Of a stretch of 64,000 nt of DNA, positions 1-12,500 are shown one piece after another. The notes beneath the pieces are model-generated. The model was not told the origin of the DNA, searched no databases, and saw only the letters and a list, made by a program, of their open reading frames with translations. The stretch's first letter is position 1; every line of letters begins with the position of its first letter. The position numbers were made by a program, and so were the translations under genes. Source of the DNA: Eleginops maclovinus (taxonomy: Eukaryota; Chordata; Actinopteri; Perciformes; Eleginopidae); contig NC_086366.1 in NCBI RefSeq assembly GCF_036324505.1, forward strand, positions 9,314,927 through 9,378,926. Direction: 5' to 3'.

Positions 1-422
1 TGTGCAATGTTTTCATAATCGTATGTGGAAAAGGTGATAGTGCATTCATAATCCAATTTACTAACCAGTTTAAAACATAATCCATCCACAGGCAATAGTG
101 TGGCGGCAGCTGACACAGACATGCAGGTGTTCAGCCTGTTGTTTGTTCTCATAATTCCTCATCCGTTCTCCCTCTTTATTAATCTTCAACGCTTGTCCTT
201 TTAATGACTGTTAATCTTTGTCAATAAGGAAATTTAAGAATAAATGAAAGAGACAAAAGCTATACAGTACATTGCTTGTTTCTAAATTAAAAGAACTAAA
301 TGTGAGATTGAAAAGTAAAAGCAAAAAAAAAAGTCTGGTTTTTTTCAGTCTGTAATAATTTGACTCCTGGAGGTAAGTACTCTCCTCGGGGAGGCAAGTC
401 ACCGGAGCAGGGTGCCGGTTAC

Positions 423-570
423 CTTGGAGATGAGCTCATCGTGGTTGGCCAGGTGAGCTCGGCAGTGGATGCAGCTGTAGGTCCGGTGGCAGCTCGGCAG
501 GTAAGCCTGGAAGGTCTTGGAGCGCGTCATTCTGACCATGGGCGGAGTTGGCGGGCGGTGCAAGAAGGGA
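423..570 (-). CDS. ypel2: Yippee-like protein, first coding exon only (partial gene)
   Basis: The coding part is 423-539 on the minus strand (39 codons, phase 0), with 31 nt of 5' UTR up to a CAG acceptor at 571-573. The peptide starts [14 protein letters not shown] and contains [20 protein letters not shown], the first half of the Yippee zinc-binding fold with its CxxC pair (YSCIHC). It ends at ISK before a GTAACC donor. YPEL proteins are small (about 119 aa), highly conserved and zinc-binding, and are reported at centrosomes and nucleoli; their biochemical role is unclear. The MTRSKTF start fits YPEL1/YPEL2 rather than YPEL3, 4 or 5. I chose ypel2 because gdpd1 follows, as next to human YPEL2. 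The second half (SFQGSQGRAY...) is not in bases 1-422 and must lie to the left. Confidence 0.92.
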
Positions 571-573
571 CTG

Positions 574-3500
574 CCAGCCCAGGTCGGCTCACAAGGGAAG
601 CACCGCAACACACAGGTGAGGGCCGTGGTGGGCGGTGGGTTGGGAGGCGAACACCTGAACACAGGGGGGATAACAGAGCGGCTAATGGTTACATGGTTGT
701 GTAACAGCTGCTTCCTTAAACTGGTTTGTAAACTGAGCCACAGGTGTATAATTGCTGATGGGATTACCACCTGCTCTGTGTGTTCGGAGAATTTTCCAGC
801 CTGTTCGCATCTTTGAAACTCCTAAAGCCTCAAGGAACTATAATGTAATGAGACGTCATGCATTATTAGCCTGTAAAAAGTCACTAAAATGCACATATCA
901 GTTGCACGCGGAAAACACGGATGTACTACCTCAACAGATGAGATTCAAACATTGTACAGGTGCAGGCTTCCACCACACAGATACTTCTTCGAACAGGCAA
1001 AAGTTAATCGTACATGATTGAGAGGAGAGAAAACGCACAGCCTGTGGCGAGTTGTCTATTGGAAAAAACATTTTGATTTCATGATGAATTACTTTAACCA
1101 GAGAATTGCAGACAGAGAGTAACAGGCTGCAGCCAATCAGTAAACAGAATCTTGAGACTTTTTAACATGTTGACCTATGTCACAAAGAAGTTATTCCTCC
1201 CATGTACTTTGTTTGTCTCAAATGGTCTACAGAATGAATTACATTCCCCTCAACCTCAAGTGTCCTCTGTGTTTAGTGCTAATAAGCTAATATGGCATTG
1301 CTAAAACGCAAAACTAAGAAGTTGAACATTATACATACATTAAAACCCTTTAACATCTTAGCATTTATTAAGCATTTGTGTAAGTACGAGCATGGTTGCG
1401 CTAGCAGTCCAAACCCCTAATGCTCAATGCATTGTTGTTAGCAGCTACAACCTCAAAGAGCTGCTTGTGTGGCTTCAGACTTTTAATTCCAGGTACTTAA
1501 ATATGTGGGTTTGCTGCTTTAATGTATTATATACCTTTCATTTTTTATTACCTTAGGATTTTGGACTGTTTGTGAAATTGGCAGCTCGCACTAAGGGAAT
1601 ATATGGTTGACATTCTATAGACCAAACAATTACTGACTTGACTGTTATGGCATTACATTGATACTGAAAATGATCATTACTTTCAGCTGTCTCCATTAAC
1701 CCGCGCTCAAACCATTCTACATTAACCAGTTCGGAGCAGCAAACACAGGCAGAAACGCTAGCTCTCATTCTGTGTTTAAGTCTATGAGTCTGCAAAGATA
1801 ATCTGCTTAGTGTAGCACAACTGTGAGGATCGTGCCCTGCTCACTCCATGATATCCAAATAGACCGAGCCCTTAAAATACTCCTGCTGGTGTGCCCTGGT
1901 GACTGAGAAGATTAGTGAGCCGGCCTGGGAACTCGTCCCACAGGCTCAGAGGACGGGAGATAGTTTTGACTAACTGTACATGAGGTAGGTTAGGAGCCTG
2001 TGCTCTCTACCTTGAGCTGCAGATACAATCTTTGTGGTTTTTATTGCTTAATGCAAATTTAATTGTGAGTTTAGCCCTGTAGCTCTGCTGCTAAATGCAA
2101 ACCATCAATCACTAGCTTTAATCTGATTTATTCCACAGTGCTACCTCTCATAAAGCTGTTGAAGAGCCTCACTAAAACTGTGTATGCTTTTTATTGTCTA
2201 CCTGCCTATTCTGACTGCTATTCTTTCTGCTTTGAATTGTCAATCTAGAAAACAACATTTCTAACTATGACTCTAAGAACTATGAGTCCGTAAGATTATG
2301 TAATAACTTGTTGTTTCACATATCACTTTCACAACACAACGTCTCACTCTGTTTCCTCTCCTTCCTGTCTGTCTTTACTGAACCATCTGGAAAAACTAAT
2401 AAAATAGTGAATGGAAGCAGGAGGCCTCTGTGAGTTCAGCACAAACAAGAGAGAGAGAGGCCTCTTGACTTCACTGCTCTGCAATATGATTGTTTTTAGA
2501 GGGGCTGATAGAGGCTCCAGTGCCTTTGGGAAGGAGCGTGGATATAAGAAATAAGGCAGTCAGACATTCCCTTGTTTTCCCTTCTCTGACTTGGTGCCAG
2601 CGGCGTGGGATTGGGGCACAAAGACACACTCAGTACAGTCGTCAGAGTTGACCCCCCCGACACACACACACACACACGCTGACACACAGACTGGTGTTTA
2701 ACCCAAAGCCTGTTTTATCCTCCCGGTCATTTCAGGACTGAGGACAAGGAAACAGTTTATGTTGGATCAATTCCTCGGAGATCTGATCGAAATATTTAGA
2801 ACTGCGATACATAATTTGCAATGTCTTACATAATTAAAGATGTTTAAGATTTGTATATTTGGCTGCTGTATAATTTAGAGCTGAATTCATATTTAGGCCA
2901 CATAAGCCCCCTTAAGTCTTTGTAATAGTAAACTGAATATATATGAGAATTAGGCTGTTGATTAGACAATTTGAATTTCAATTAATGAAGAAAATATCTA
3001 ACATTTGCACAAAGTCTACACATTATAGCTCAGTAATTATCAGGTATAGGTAATCTAAAATTTCTAAGTTTAATTACATCATTTTCACAAAAGCTACTTC
3101 TTCTTCCAAGCCTCTACGGTCCGCTGCATTTGCTACAAGTCACTCAGGATAAAAGTATCAGTCTATAATATAGACACAGCTGACAGGGAGATGTTTACTT
3201 AAAATATCATCCAAAGAAAAGCTCTGTGGGAAGCTGTTCACTTTTAGCATGTTGAGTGCGTCATGATACTAGTGTGCCCTCATCGCATAGACTTTGAACA
3301 GTAGTGCTGGATTATATTGGATATACATGTCATGTATAACATACGTAATCCGAGTGGAGTTGTCTCTGTGTATTATCTGCCGTCTCTGGAGAATCAGGGT
3401 GCATGACATTGGCTTTGAATACTTCTTGATACACAAAACGTGTAAATGATTAACATACATTGTCATTCAGATAACAAGGTCGATAATAAACTACTGCTAT

Positions 3501-5656
3501 TTTAGTTTTTTCGAGCTAAAATGGCCAACAATGCATTCTCAGTTATCATTAAGTAAACATTGTTGGGTTTTGCACTGTGGGTCTGACAAAACAAGATATT
3601 TTTAGGATTCAACTTGGACTCTGTGAACTTGTGACAAACGTTTATTCCCTCTTTACTGACATTTAAAACAAGACACCCGATTAACCAATAGAATAATTGC
3701 ATAATAATTTCATTAACTGATAATGAAAATAATAGTAGATTGTAGCTCTAGAGATATTCTGGCTTTGATTTGATATGCATAAAATCGACTGATTTTGCAA
3801 TGCTATACTAGCTTGAAGACCTGAGTTGTTCCATAAGAAAACAGCTTTTTTTGGTTCCAGGGGGTTAAGGACTAAGAATACCTCGAAACACAAAGTTCAA
3901 GGAAGGCAGGTACAGGCTCTAGTACTGCACTTAAAAGAGGAACAAATTCTGACAGCTGCACAATGAGGCTATTTCATATTTCTACACGATTAGTTTCCAA
4001 GGACAGAACAACACTCATCTTGGTGGGTGGACATGCTTGAAACTCATTCTGCAAGGCAAAATTGTTTGTAGGAACAAAGATGATGACGCACTGTAAAATG
4101 TTGACAGTAATTCATACTGCCTCTCATTTAAAAAAAAGCCTCTTTGACAGAATAACAAATTGCATAAATGATCAGATGACTAGAAGATCTGTTGGCTGTA
4201 ATTCAGATGGGCGCCAGAAGCAGGAAGTTTTAGTACGACTGACGTCTGCATAACTTCAGTGTGTCTTGTGTTTGTCCATCTTGTATCTGTTTAGATCTTA
4301 GTCTGCCTGTGTCTTCTCTCCGTCTGTCCCCATGCCTCTCAGCCTGTTTGTGTATTTGTTTTCCCTGCTGTCACTCTTGTCTATTCATCAGTTCTGCCGT
4401 GAGTCGCTTGAGGTCACAGCGCTGTCCATTCTGGTCATTTCTGGGTGTCATCACAAAAGGCTACGTGCCATGAGTTTCAACATCCAAAAGGGCCCTTGTA
4501 TCCAAACAAAAAAACCTTTGTTATGTAACGCACTGATGCTGCCGCTGCTGATGCTGCTTCTGACAATGATCGAGAGCAGGAGGAAGCGATTCAAAGCGGG
4601 AGGGGAAGATGAGAGTCAGACGGGGACAGAAAGGGAGTTGAATTGAACACATAAAGAGAAAGGGAGGCAGCAATGTGTGTCCCTTTCGGCGGTGGATGAG
4701 CAGTGTGTGTCCACCACTGCCCACATGCTGCACCGACAGGATTTCTGTACTTCATGTACTTTCTTCCTGCTCTGAGACAGACAGCATACAGCAGCATGAC
4801 ATCACTGAGTAAAGGAGGAGAGAACTGGCCCCCCCCCCTCCCTTGAACATATCAAATGTCACTGATGGAGCGATGTTTCTGCATCCCAGGTGTGTGTGTC
4901 TGGTTACTGTTGCTCTGTTTGATCTGTACTCAGTACCAATATTCTTCTGTTTGTCTCTACTTTGTACCCTGTGGAGAATACTGCAGCTTGTTCTCAGGTG
5001 CTTTATAAACTCTTACTTACACATTCTTTAAATGCTTATTATTCAACTTGTTTACACATAAAATCTCTGTTGCATTTCAGTGTGTGGCTTTCAGATAATA
5101 AACAGTGAAAGCGACAAAAAAAATCAAATGGCTGACCTGTGAAACCCTAGGCACATTTACACAAACACATATTATAGACAACTTCTGTTTGTGTAGTCCT
5201 ATGTGCAAAGGATCACATTTCAAAGGCCTGCAACACTCTGACCCCTATCATCGATCCCTGTGTATCGAACCCTCACATCATCAATAACTATCTGCATTCA
5301 CACTTTGTAATAAAAATAGATCGGTGCAAAGGTTGTGACTAAACTGTCTCACAGGGACTTTATTTAGTAAATGCTTTTGGAAGAGGGGGGGGGGGGTGCA
5401 ACATTTTCAGCTCCTCTCTGGCCTAACTTGAATGGTCTGTCATTGACTTGTTGGAAAGGGTAGATGTCACGTGGGCAAACACGTCAATAAATACACAAAA
5501 ACATTAAGGCTTAAGGTTTACAGTGTGTGATTATTGAATCAGGTCACAAGCAGTGGCGCACTTCATCTGGGGCACAACTTCAGCCACCACACGCAGCACA
5601 GATGGCGGGGATGCCTCAGCTCAGCAATTCTCAAAACACACACACACACACATACA

Positions 5657-5736
<80 letters not shown>

Positions 5737-6260
5737 AGCTTAAAATATGTAATGACTTTGCAATATCGATGAGAACAATGTGATTGTCGTCAGAGCTTAT
5801 GATCACAATGTGCGTATTACATGGTCCCCCGTATTGATCACCACTGTCGTGCACTATCACGACTAAGCGCGCACACGAGGGTGATGGCGCATACGTGTAG
5901 GGCTGCCACCACACAAACAGCATGCGTCCTAATAATAACAACATGTAGACACTTTAACTCCACTGCACAGTATAACTCAGCATCCAATCCTCGAAGAAAA
6001 GACTAGTCCTGGCATGATTAATACATTTCAATGTCATGTAATACGGGTGATTCTTGGCAGGAAATAATTTATATGCAATAAACTTGTTTTTTATTGTAAT
6101 ATCACAGCACTTGTGCATGAATGTTAAAAGTTGCCTCGGTTAGAAAGTATTGCATGGGCTCTCCATCACTACATCGACGCTGGAATAAGCTTCTTACCGC
6201 GATACGAAAACAGTGCGTAACAACAAATGCACCCCAGTGAAAAATAACGCAGAGGAAATC
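574..6260 (-). other. ypel2: ypel2 5' intron
   Basis: About 5.7 kb between the coding exon and a candidate upstream non-coding exon. I see no exon-like coding stretch with usable splice sites on either strand. The sequence is AT-rich and ordinary apart from a long AC microsatellite near 5.6 kb and a short AC run near 2660-2677. Short open frames here have no recognisable similarity. Confidence 0.6.
5634..5732. repeat. (CA)n microsatellite
   Basis: Nearly pure AC/CA dinucleotide repeat of about 99 bp with two small interruptions (CATACAC and CACCCAC) near its left end. It explains the poly-His-Thr and poly-Val-Cys open frames here, which are not genes. Confidence 0.98.
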
Positions 6261-6267
6261 ATTTTAC

Positions 6268-6530
6268 CTTTGAAGGGAAGAAAACACGGATCTCCACGTA
6301 GCTTAGAAGATGTCGCACCTCCTCGTTTTTTCTCGTGGCAGTGCCAATACTAAACCCCCTTTCGCATTCCTTCCAAGGCAAATTTCCTCTTCTCTCTCCA
6401 GTCCTGGCAAGTCCTGCAGAGACGCAATGTTTTGACGCGCAATGATACCCAGCAGAGTTTAGAAGAGCAGAGGTAAAGAGTGCTGAAGCAACCAGCCGGA
6501 GCGAGAGGGTTCCCTCCAACTCAGTTCTGC
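6268..6530 (-). other. ypel2: Candidate non-coding first exon and promoter area of ypel2
   Basis: On the minus strand a good donor (CAAAG then GTAAAA) lies at 6267/6268, and the segment upstream of it is richer in G+C and CpG than its surroundings. YPEL genes commonly start with a non-coding exon, and the coding exon at 423-570 has a clear acceptor that needs a 5' partner. An 86-codon open frame spans the segment but resembles nothing I know, so I treat the exon as untranslated. The transcription start is not visible; the upper limit is a guess. Confidence 0.4.
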
Positions 6531-6700
6531 GTTCGTAGAATAACCGTTACACAGTCAGTCTGATTGTTTAATGAATAGTTTAGCGGTGTATCTTGTGTCA
6601 TTCATTACAAATACTGTTGCACTTGCTTTTATTTAATGTTAGATGATGTAGGAATGCTTTTGTCATTTTGTTTTAGTGTAAGATTTTTCTCTTCAGATTA

Positions 6701-6957
6701 TGTCCAGTGTCTCGTTGTTTTATGTTTTATTTGGATGTTTAGCAGTAGGATTGGGACACAGCTCTGTTACAAGTAAAAGTCCTTTATTCAACTAAAGACA
6801 AAAGTATTGACATTTAAATATACTTAAAGTATCAAAGTACTCGTTATGCAAATTGGCCAATTTCACAATCATATATGTTTTGATTATAAGTATTGTTGTA
6901 AAGATGCCTTACTTTCTTCGGTTTCTGTCCAGTGTCTCATTGTTTTATGTTTATTTA
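6701..6957. repeat. Short direct duplication flanking a repeat fragment
   Basis: A roughly 32-bp sequence starting TGTCCAGTGTCTC at 6701-6733 recurs with about two differences at 6926-6957. A second similar pair (ACTGTTGCA context) occurs near 6610 and 6970. Between the copies lies a hAT-like fragment. This looks like a local tandem duplication followed by, or caused by, insertion. Confidence 0.6.
6752..6865 (+). mobile_element. Fragment of CAGAGGTG-type hAT-like element
   Basis: Contains the AAGTAAAAGTCC, ACTTAAAGTATCAAAGTACTCGTTATGCA signature that also marks the element at 15246-15752, in the same orientation. Neither terminus is present, so it is an old fragment. It lies in the spacer between the ypel2 5' end and the gdpd1 3' end. 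Confidence 0.55.
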
Positions 6958-8030
6958 GTCTGTTACATATACTGTTGCATATGCAAAGCTTTTTCATACA
7001 AATAAAAAATTGTGATGGGGTTCTTAACTTTGTTAGGCTGTTAATACTTAATCAAAACTTTACATGACAGGTCTAACGGTCTGAAAGACTTCATATTGTT
7101 TTTGTTTTTTACATTTTCTTAGTTACAAGATTGACCAAACAAAAATAAATATAATTTAAAATAATTAAGTGGGAAAATACATTGCTAAATCACAAACAAA
7201 TATAAATAATAAAGTTAAGGATGATGAGGATAATAATTGGAAAGAAAATGATCTATTTGTTGACAGATTCCCTCAGACAGACGCCACATTATATCTTTTT
7301 TTTATTTCAAGTTTAAGAGACTTTCATTTTAATCAACACAGCTTAAAAGTCAGATTCAATAATATATATTTTTTATTAACACTAGTACATAAACATTAAT
7401 AACACATTCAAAGTAATTTAAGGTATTTGTTACTTTAAATAATGCTACATAATAGAAAAAAGTCTAAATATGAATGACATTTTCCTGTATGTATTTGTTG
7501 GGATACATTTTGTGTAATAGTTTCAGATGCGTTTTTCCTGTTTTGCAAAAATATTTTAAAGCTCTGAAGGACGTGTATCATCTTGGCGGCCAGGTTGGCA
7601 ATCTTTGGCAAAGAGGACACTGGCCGTATCCTCGATGAATGATTGACATTTGTATTAGCAAATCAGCGAACGGATAAGGCATAGCAACACTTAGCTCATT
7701 GGTCGAGGGTAGAAGCCTTTAACCAGTAATCTGACTGCAAAATCCACATTGTTAGTATTCTCCGTGAATGTAAACACTAATGGATCCATGTGAGTGCAGT
7801 CTTTAAGAATAAGTATATCAAACAGGAAAACAGCAGTGTGTAGAAAATGTCCCGCATCATTCACTTTTCTTCAACAAAGGAAAACTTCTCAAATCCATCT
7901 AGTCTACAGCGCCCCCTGCTGTCAGTCCGCAGGTAGTTACCATACATAAAACCGTCAAATGTGTGCGGTAAACGATATTATAAAGCTGTTGTTATATATA
8001 TAAACACCACTCAGCATATTACAGCATTTG
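6866..8030. other. Spacer between ypel2 5' end and gdpd1 3' end
   Basis: AT-rich sequence with no supported gene on either strand. A GCGCCCCCTGCTG segment near 7910 is a common remnant of fish dispersed repeats. I see no conserved RNA gene. Confidence 0.5.
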
Positions 8031-8034
8031 AGTT

Positions 8035-8040
8035 TTTATT
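8035..8040 (-). terminator. gdpd1: Polyadenylation signal of gdpd1
   Basis: AATAAA on the minus strand (TTTATT on plus), about 1.5 kb beyond the gdpd1 stop codon. The interval 8041-9540 is AT-rich with no open exon, as expected for a long 3' UTR. Other AATAAA matches in the interval could be used instead. Confidence 0.45.
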
Positions 8041-9540
8041 GGCAATGATAGAAATGTATTTGTTCAAGATTCAATATTTGAAATCAAATGTCATACTCAA
8101 TGTGGGATAAGGCATTTAGATAGACAGCCAGGTCCCACACACACAATCAGACGCAACATATACAATAAATAATCATTTAGGCATGCACAACAAATACACA
8201 CTCAGTACAGCACAGGCAAAGAAATCAAAATATTCAGTAATGTAAGATCTGATGTATGATTGGTAAATCACAAATCTTTCATATGACAAACCACTGTGCA
8301 GATTTTACTTCAACCACTCAGACAGCACTCATAAAATACCCAACAGTATAGAAAATAAAGCAGCAATACTGTATATATAGAACAATATAAAGTACTTTCA
8401 ACCACAACCACTATATTCATTACTGACCCTCTCTCTGTGGTCACCTGTTTGGATTATAAATCTTAAATGCTATAATAATCCCAATGATTTTTGATTGTCT
8501 TACTGTAACACAAAATGAAGAGCTGCTGTCTTAAATACATTTCAAATTTGAAGTGCAAAAGCAATCAATCATATATTATGTCTACCATATTTACAATACG
8601 CTGTAAACATTATATATTAAGTTGAATTTTGTGTACGATCTTAAAACACGTGTGAAAATGGCAATCCTCTTACTTAAACCATCAAATTGAAATATGTTTT
8701 TGTGCAAAATCAGTCGATTCATATGGTTCAAATCTAAAAACTACACTTAAAACACAACAAAATTACAAAAAACAACACACAACGATTTATTTAAAATCCG
8801 CTGATAAAATCATGTGCCTTTGAGTTTTAAATAAGGGTCAGCGGCACAACCCACCTCAGTAGTCAAACTGCACCATTTTATCTTTATTTGAAGTAGCATA
8901 CTTTTGATGCATCAGTGCACATATAAAAATGATCTATCAAACTACTTACATTTTGGATATTGCATGCAATCAACAGTCTGATAGTAAAAACGGGAAATAA
9001 ATATGTATTGTATCTCAAAACATTCTAAAGCTGCTGGTAAATTAACAAAGAATATTACTGCAAATTGTAATTTACTTGAAAGACTCGAAAAAGGCAAACA
9101 TATACAGTATCTTGATATTAGTGATGTTTAAAACATAACATCTCAAGTCAAAAGCAATTGTCTGTTATGAAATTCAAGGATGATAAGACTTTCAAACACT
9201 GAAGTTTGATTAGCATTTTGTCCCATTTTAAAGAAACTTTAGATTGTGCTGTTTTTTTAATTGATCCAAATATGCAAAGAACACAACTGTCGGTAGGTAA
9301 TAATATTTAGCATATGTGTGGTGTAATTTAAATGAAATGTTTGTGTCACCAGTTCAACAGCTCGGTCCTCGTACCAGTGCAGTATGCAGAGCCTGAGACA
9401 CTGAACGGAGCCCTGCTGGAATGCATGCAGAGAAAGTGGATGCACATTGTCGAGGGGGGCTGGTTTAGCAATGACTCAGATTGTAGGTTAATCACATATG
9501 TGGGGGAGTAGGGGGGGTGGGTAAGGTAGATTTTTGCAGG

Positions 9541-12500
9541 TCACTGGGGCTTAGAAATGCCATTCAGGTCCAAGAATTCTTTAAGCCTGGTGGGAAAATC
9601 TGTCATAACTCCTGTGGCTCCCAAGTCAAATGCCCTCTGGAAGTCCTCCTCGTCATTCAACACCCAAATGTACACCTGAAACCACATGCAGGAGTTAAAA
9701 ACACACACACACAAACTACAGTGAAGTTACACAAGGACAAAGAATGCGTCTGTGCTCTATCAGCTTTGTTAGCGGCCACTCAAGCCTATTTTTGAATTTG
9801 TAGGAACCATAGACATTTCTCAGTAACTGCTCTTTACTGTTAGCAAAACACTGCACCAACAACAGCTCTCAGAATCAGACAGGCTCTTTTTATACTATGG
9901 AAATATTTTAATCATTCTTGGCAGTAAAAACAACACAGGGAAAGTAACTGAATCTTAGCAAAACATTGTTAATGTCCCTAGTTGCTCTTAACAGCCTCCT
10001 GTAGTGTAAGCAAAAGGGTTGGAGTTCCGAGAAAAAGTCAAAAGTCAAAATCACTAGGTAAATAACGATAAGATAAAGATGAATTGACTTAATGGGTATC
10101 AGCTACTCTTCATTATTGGCCCTATACAATTTCATCCACTCACAATTGTATAATTTGTGTGCAGGTTTTTTTTAGAACTACGAGAGAAGCTACATAACAG
10201 CGGTTTTACCTGTATTCCCCTGGCAGTAAGATGCTGAAACAGAGTCTTTCTCATCAGCAATCTGCAAGAGAAAAATGGGAAATGGCAAATATAGCAAAGC
10301 TAAAGATAGGTTTAGTTTTACAGTTGTAAATGTCTTGCGTTAATCATCGTCACAGTAATGTGTATGTGTATTATTTTGTAATGAGGCATCATAATTCTTC
10401 CCACTGCAACGGCATTTCTCAAAAATGACAAATATACTGTTCAACCAGGGATAAATACATAAAAGCAGTCACAACGTAAATACAATGATACATAATGAAA
10501 AAGTGAATACATACAAGTACATAGATTTAATGTAGTAAGATACTCTGATGATAGAATTAAGAAGACAGAGGATTTAAATTGATACGACAAATTAGTTACT
10601 TACGTGTCTGCCAGCCAGGTAATTAATCTCTGACTCCTTGTTAATCTGTCGGGACCCTTTATTCTGCAAAATCACACAAAAACGTGTCAGAAAGTTAATC
10701 ATACTGATGTATTTGCCCCAGTCAGAATTTTTTTTTCTCAAAGCAGCAGTGGTAATACATTTTTATATTTGATTGATGCTCCTCCACCTTTGAATAACAG
10801 GTTATTTGAGGTCAAATAAAGCCAGAAGCTGAAATAAAGTCTAGGAAATAAATTAAATCCTTAACTAAAGTTGAAGTAAATGTGCGAAAAATGTAAACAG
10901 CAAATGTCAAACAACAACTTTTGATCCTCCAACGTGTCGAGCACAATACACACAACAGATACAAACATATATCTACGCACAGTACAAAAGTTACAGTGTG
11001 TATATAAAGCAACTAATTAGTGCAACATAACTACTGTGTTGGTTTGTAACAGAAAAGTAAGGAAATCAGTTAATCTTTAATGAATGTCCGTCCACATGTA
11101 ATCTGCTCAATGACTTCATGATCAAAGTTGTCAATAAATGATTTCTTTAGTGAGTGAGACGTAAAGTATTTTGATACAGAGAACAGAATCAGAAAGGAAA
11201 CAACTTGTGGACAAAGTAACTGAGCAAAGAAAGTCCCTCATGCAATGTTTAAAAACTAAATGAGAAACGTTAAGTACATCCCTGACCTCAGTAGGAACTG
11301 AACTATTTAACAAAAACAATTTTAATTGCAGGGTTCTGTTAGAGGACCATTTTCAGAGCGTTCATTCAAATCTCTCAGCCTTCATCCATGGCTCACACAG
11401 TCCGACACTTCACTTAAAACTTAATTCCACAAAGTGCTCACCCTTGTGAAGAATGTATCACTCTTAAAGTCCTTTTTTTAAATACAAATGGAGATCATGA
11501 TGTTTCATTAAGAACACTTCTTTCACCAGAAAATCATTAAGCTGATCTAAAAACAGTTTCCAATTTAACCTTTCTGGGTAGAATTTTAAACTGGCGAATT
11601 ATGATGGTATTTTTGCTTACTTAAAATATAACTGTGCTTTTTCCTCATTTGCTATGATGTTGAGATACAGAGAAAGCTGATAGTTCAGAAAGAAAACACA
11701 CATGGACAAGACAGGGTTTTTGCCAGTCTGGTGATAAGATGGTGTTTAGATTTCAAAGATTTATAAAGTCAAATAGCTAGGACCTGTATACTCTGTGGCT
11801 TTCAGTACGTTTACCATGCAGTGTGGATATGTGTAGACTGTAAAAGCAATATTCCTTGCTCTGGAATATTCCTTCTTGCCATAAAGCATGAACTTTTATT
11901 GAAATAAGTAATAGTTAAAGGTTGACATGCTTTTTAAGTGCACTAAAGGAAAGTCGTTGGTTCTTACCCCCGTGAAACCGACCTCAATCTACTGACTTAG
12001 TGCTATCAAATGTTGTCTACTTGTATACTGATCACCTCTGGTGTAGTGTTGTGTTACTGTTGTATCTTAATGACAAACTAGGACTGTAGACATGTATCTG
12101 TGCAGTGTTGTAAGACAACCAGTAGAGTAAAGTGTAACTAAAAGTCAGTGCACCCTTCTGACCTCTCCTTGAAACGTATGTGTTATCCAAAAGTGCATGT
12201 CCTTTTTTAATTCGATCCTATGGGTCTTTTTATGTGTGAATACCTACTTGGTAATAATAGAAGGCATGGGGATCTCCAGAAACTGCTCCTTGAGGGGAAC
12301 AAAAGGCAGAAGGCCAGTGTAGAAGAGGCCTAACAGCTGCAATACTCTGGGAAGGCTGAACAACACTGGAATACGTGGGTTCTGCAAAACACAAAAACTC
12401 AATCAGGATTCATGTTCAATCCCTCAATTCAGTCACTACTGGTGAATCAATTATGAAGTAGAGTGCTCTACAGTTCACAACAGATTTAGTATGTTTCTTG

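Noticed and set aside
5527..5944. Several open frames with long His-Thr or Val-Cys runs
   Set aside because: They are translations of the CA microsatellite in different frames and have no splice or start support.
6259..6519. An 86-codon minus-strand frame starting MEGTLSLRLVASALF
   Set aside because: The start looks a little like a signal peptide, but the rest resembles nothing and the frame runs through a good donor into intron. It is better read as part of a non-coding ypel2 first exon.
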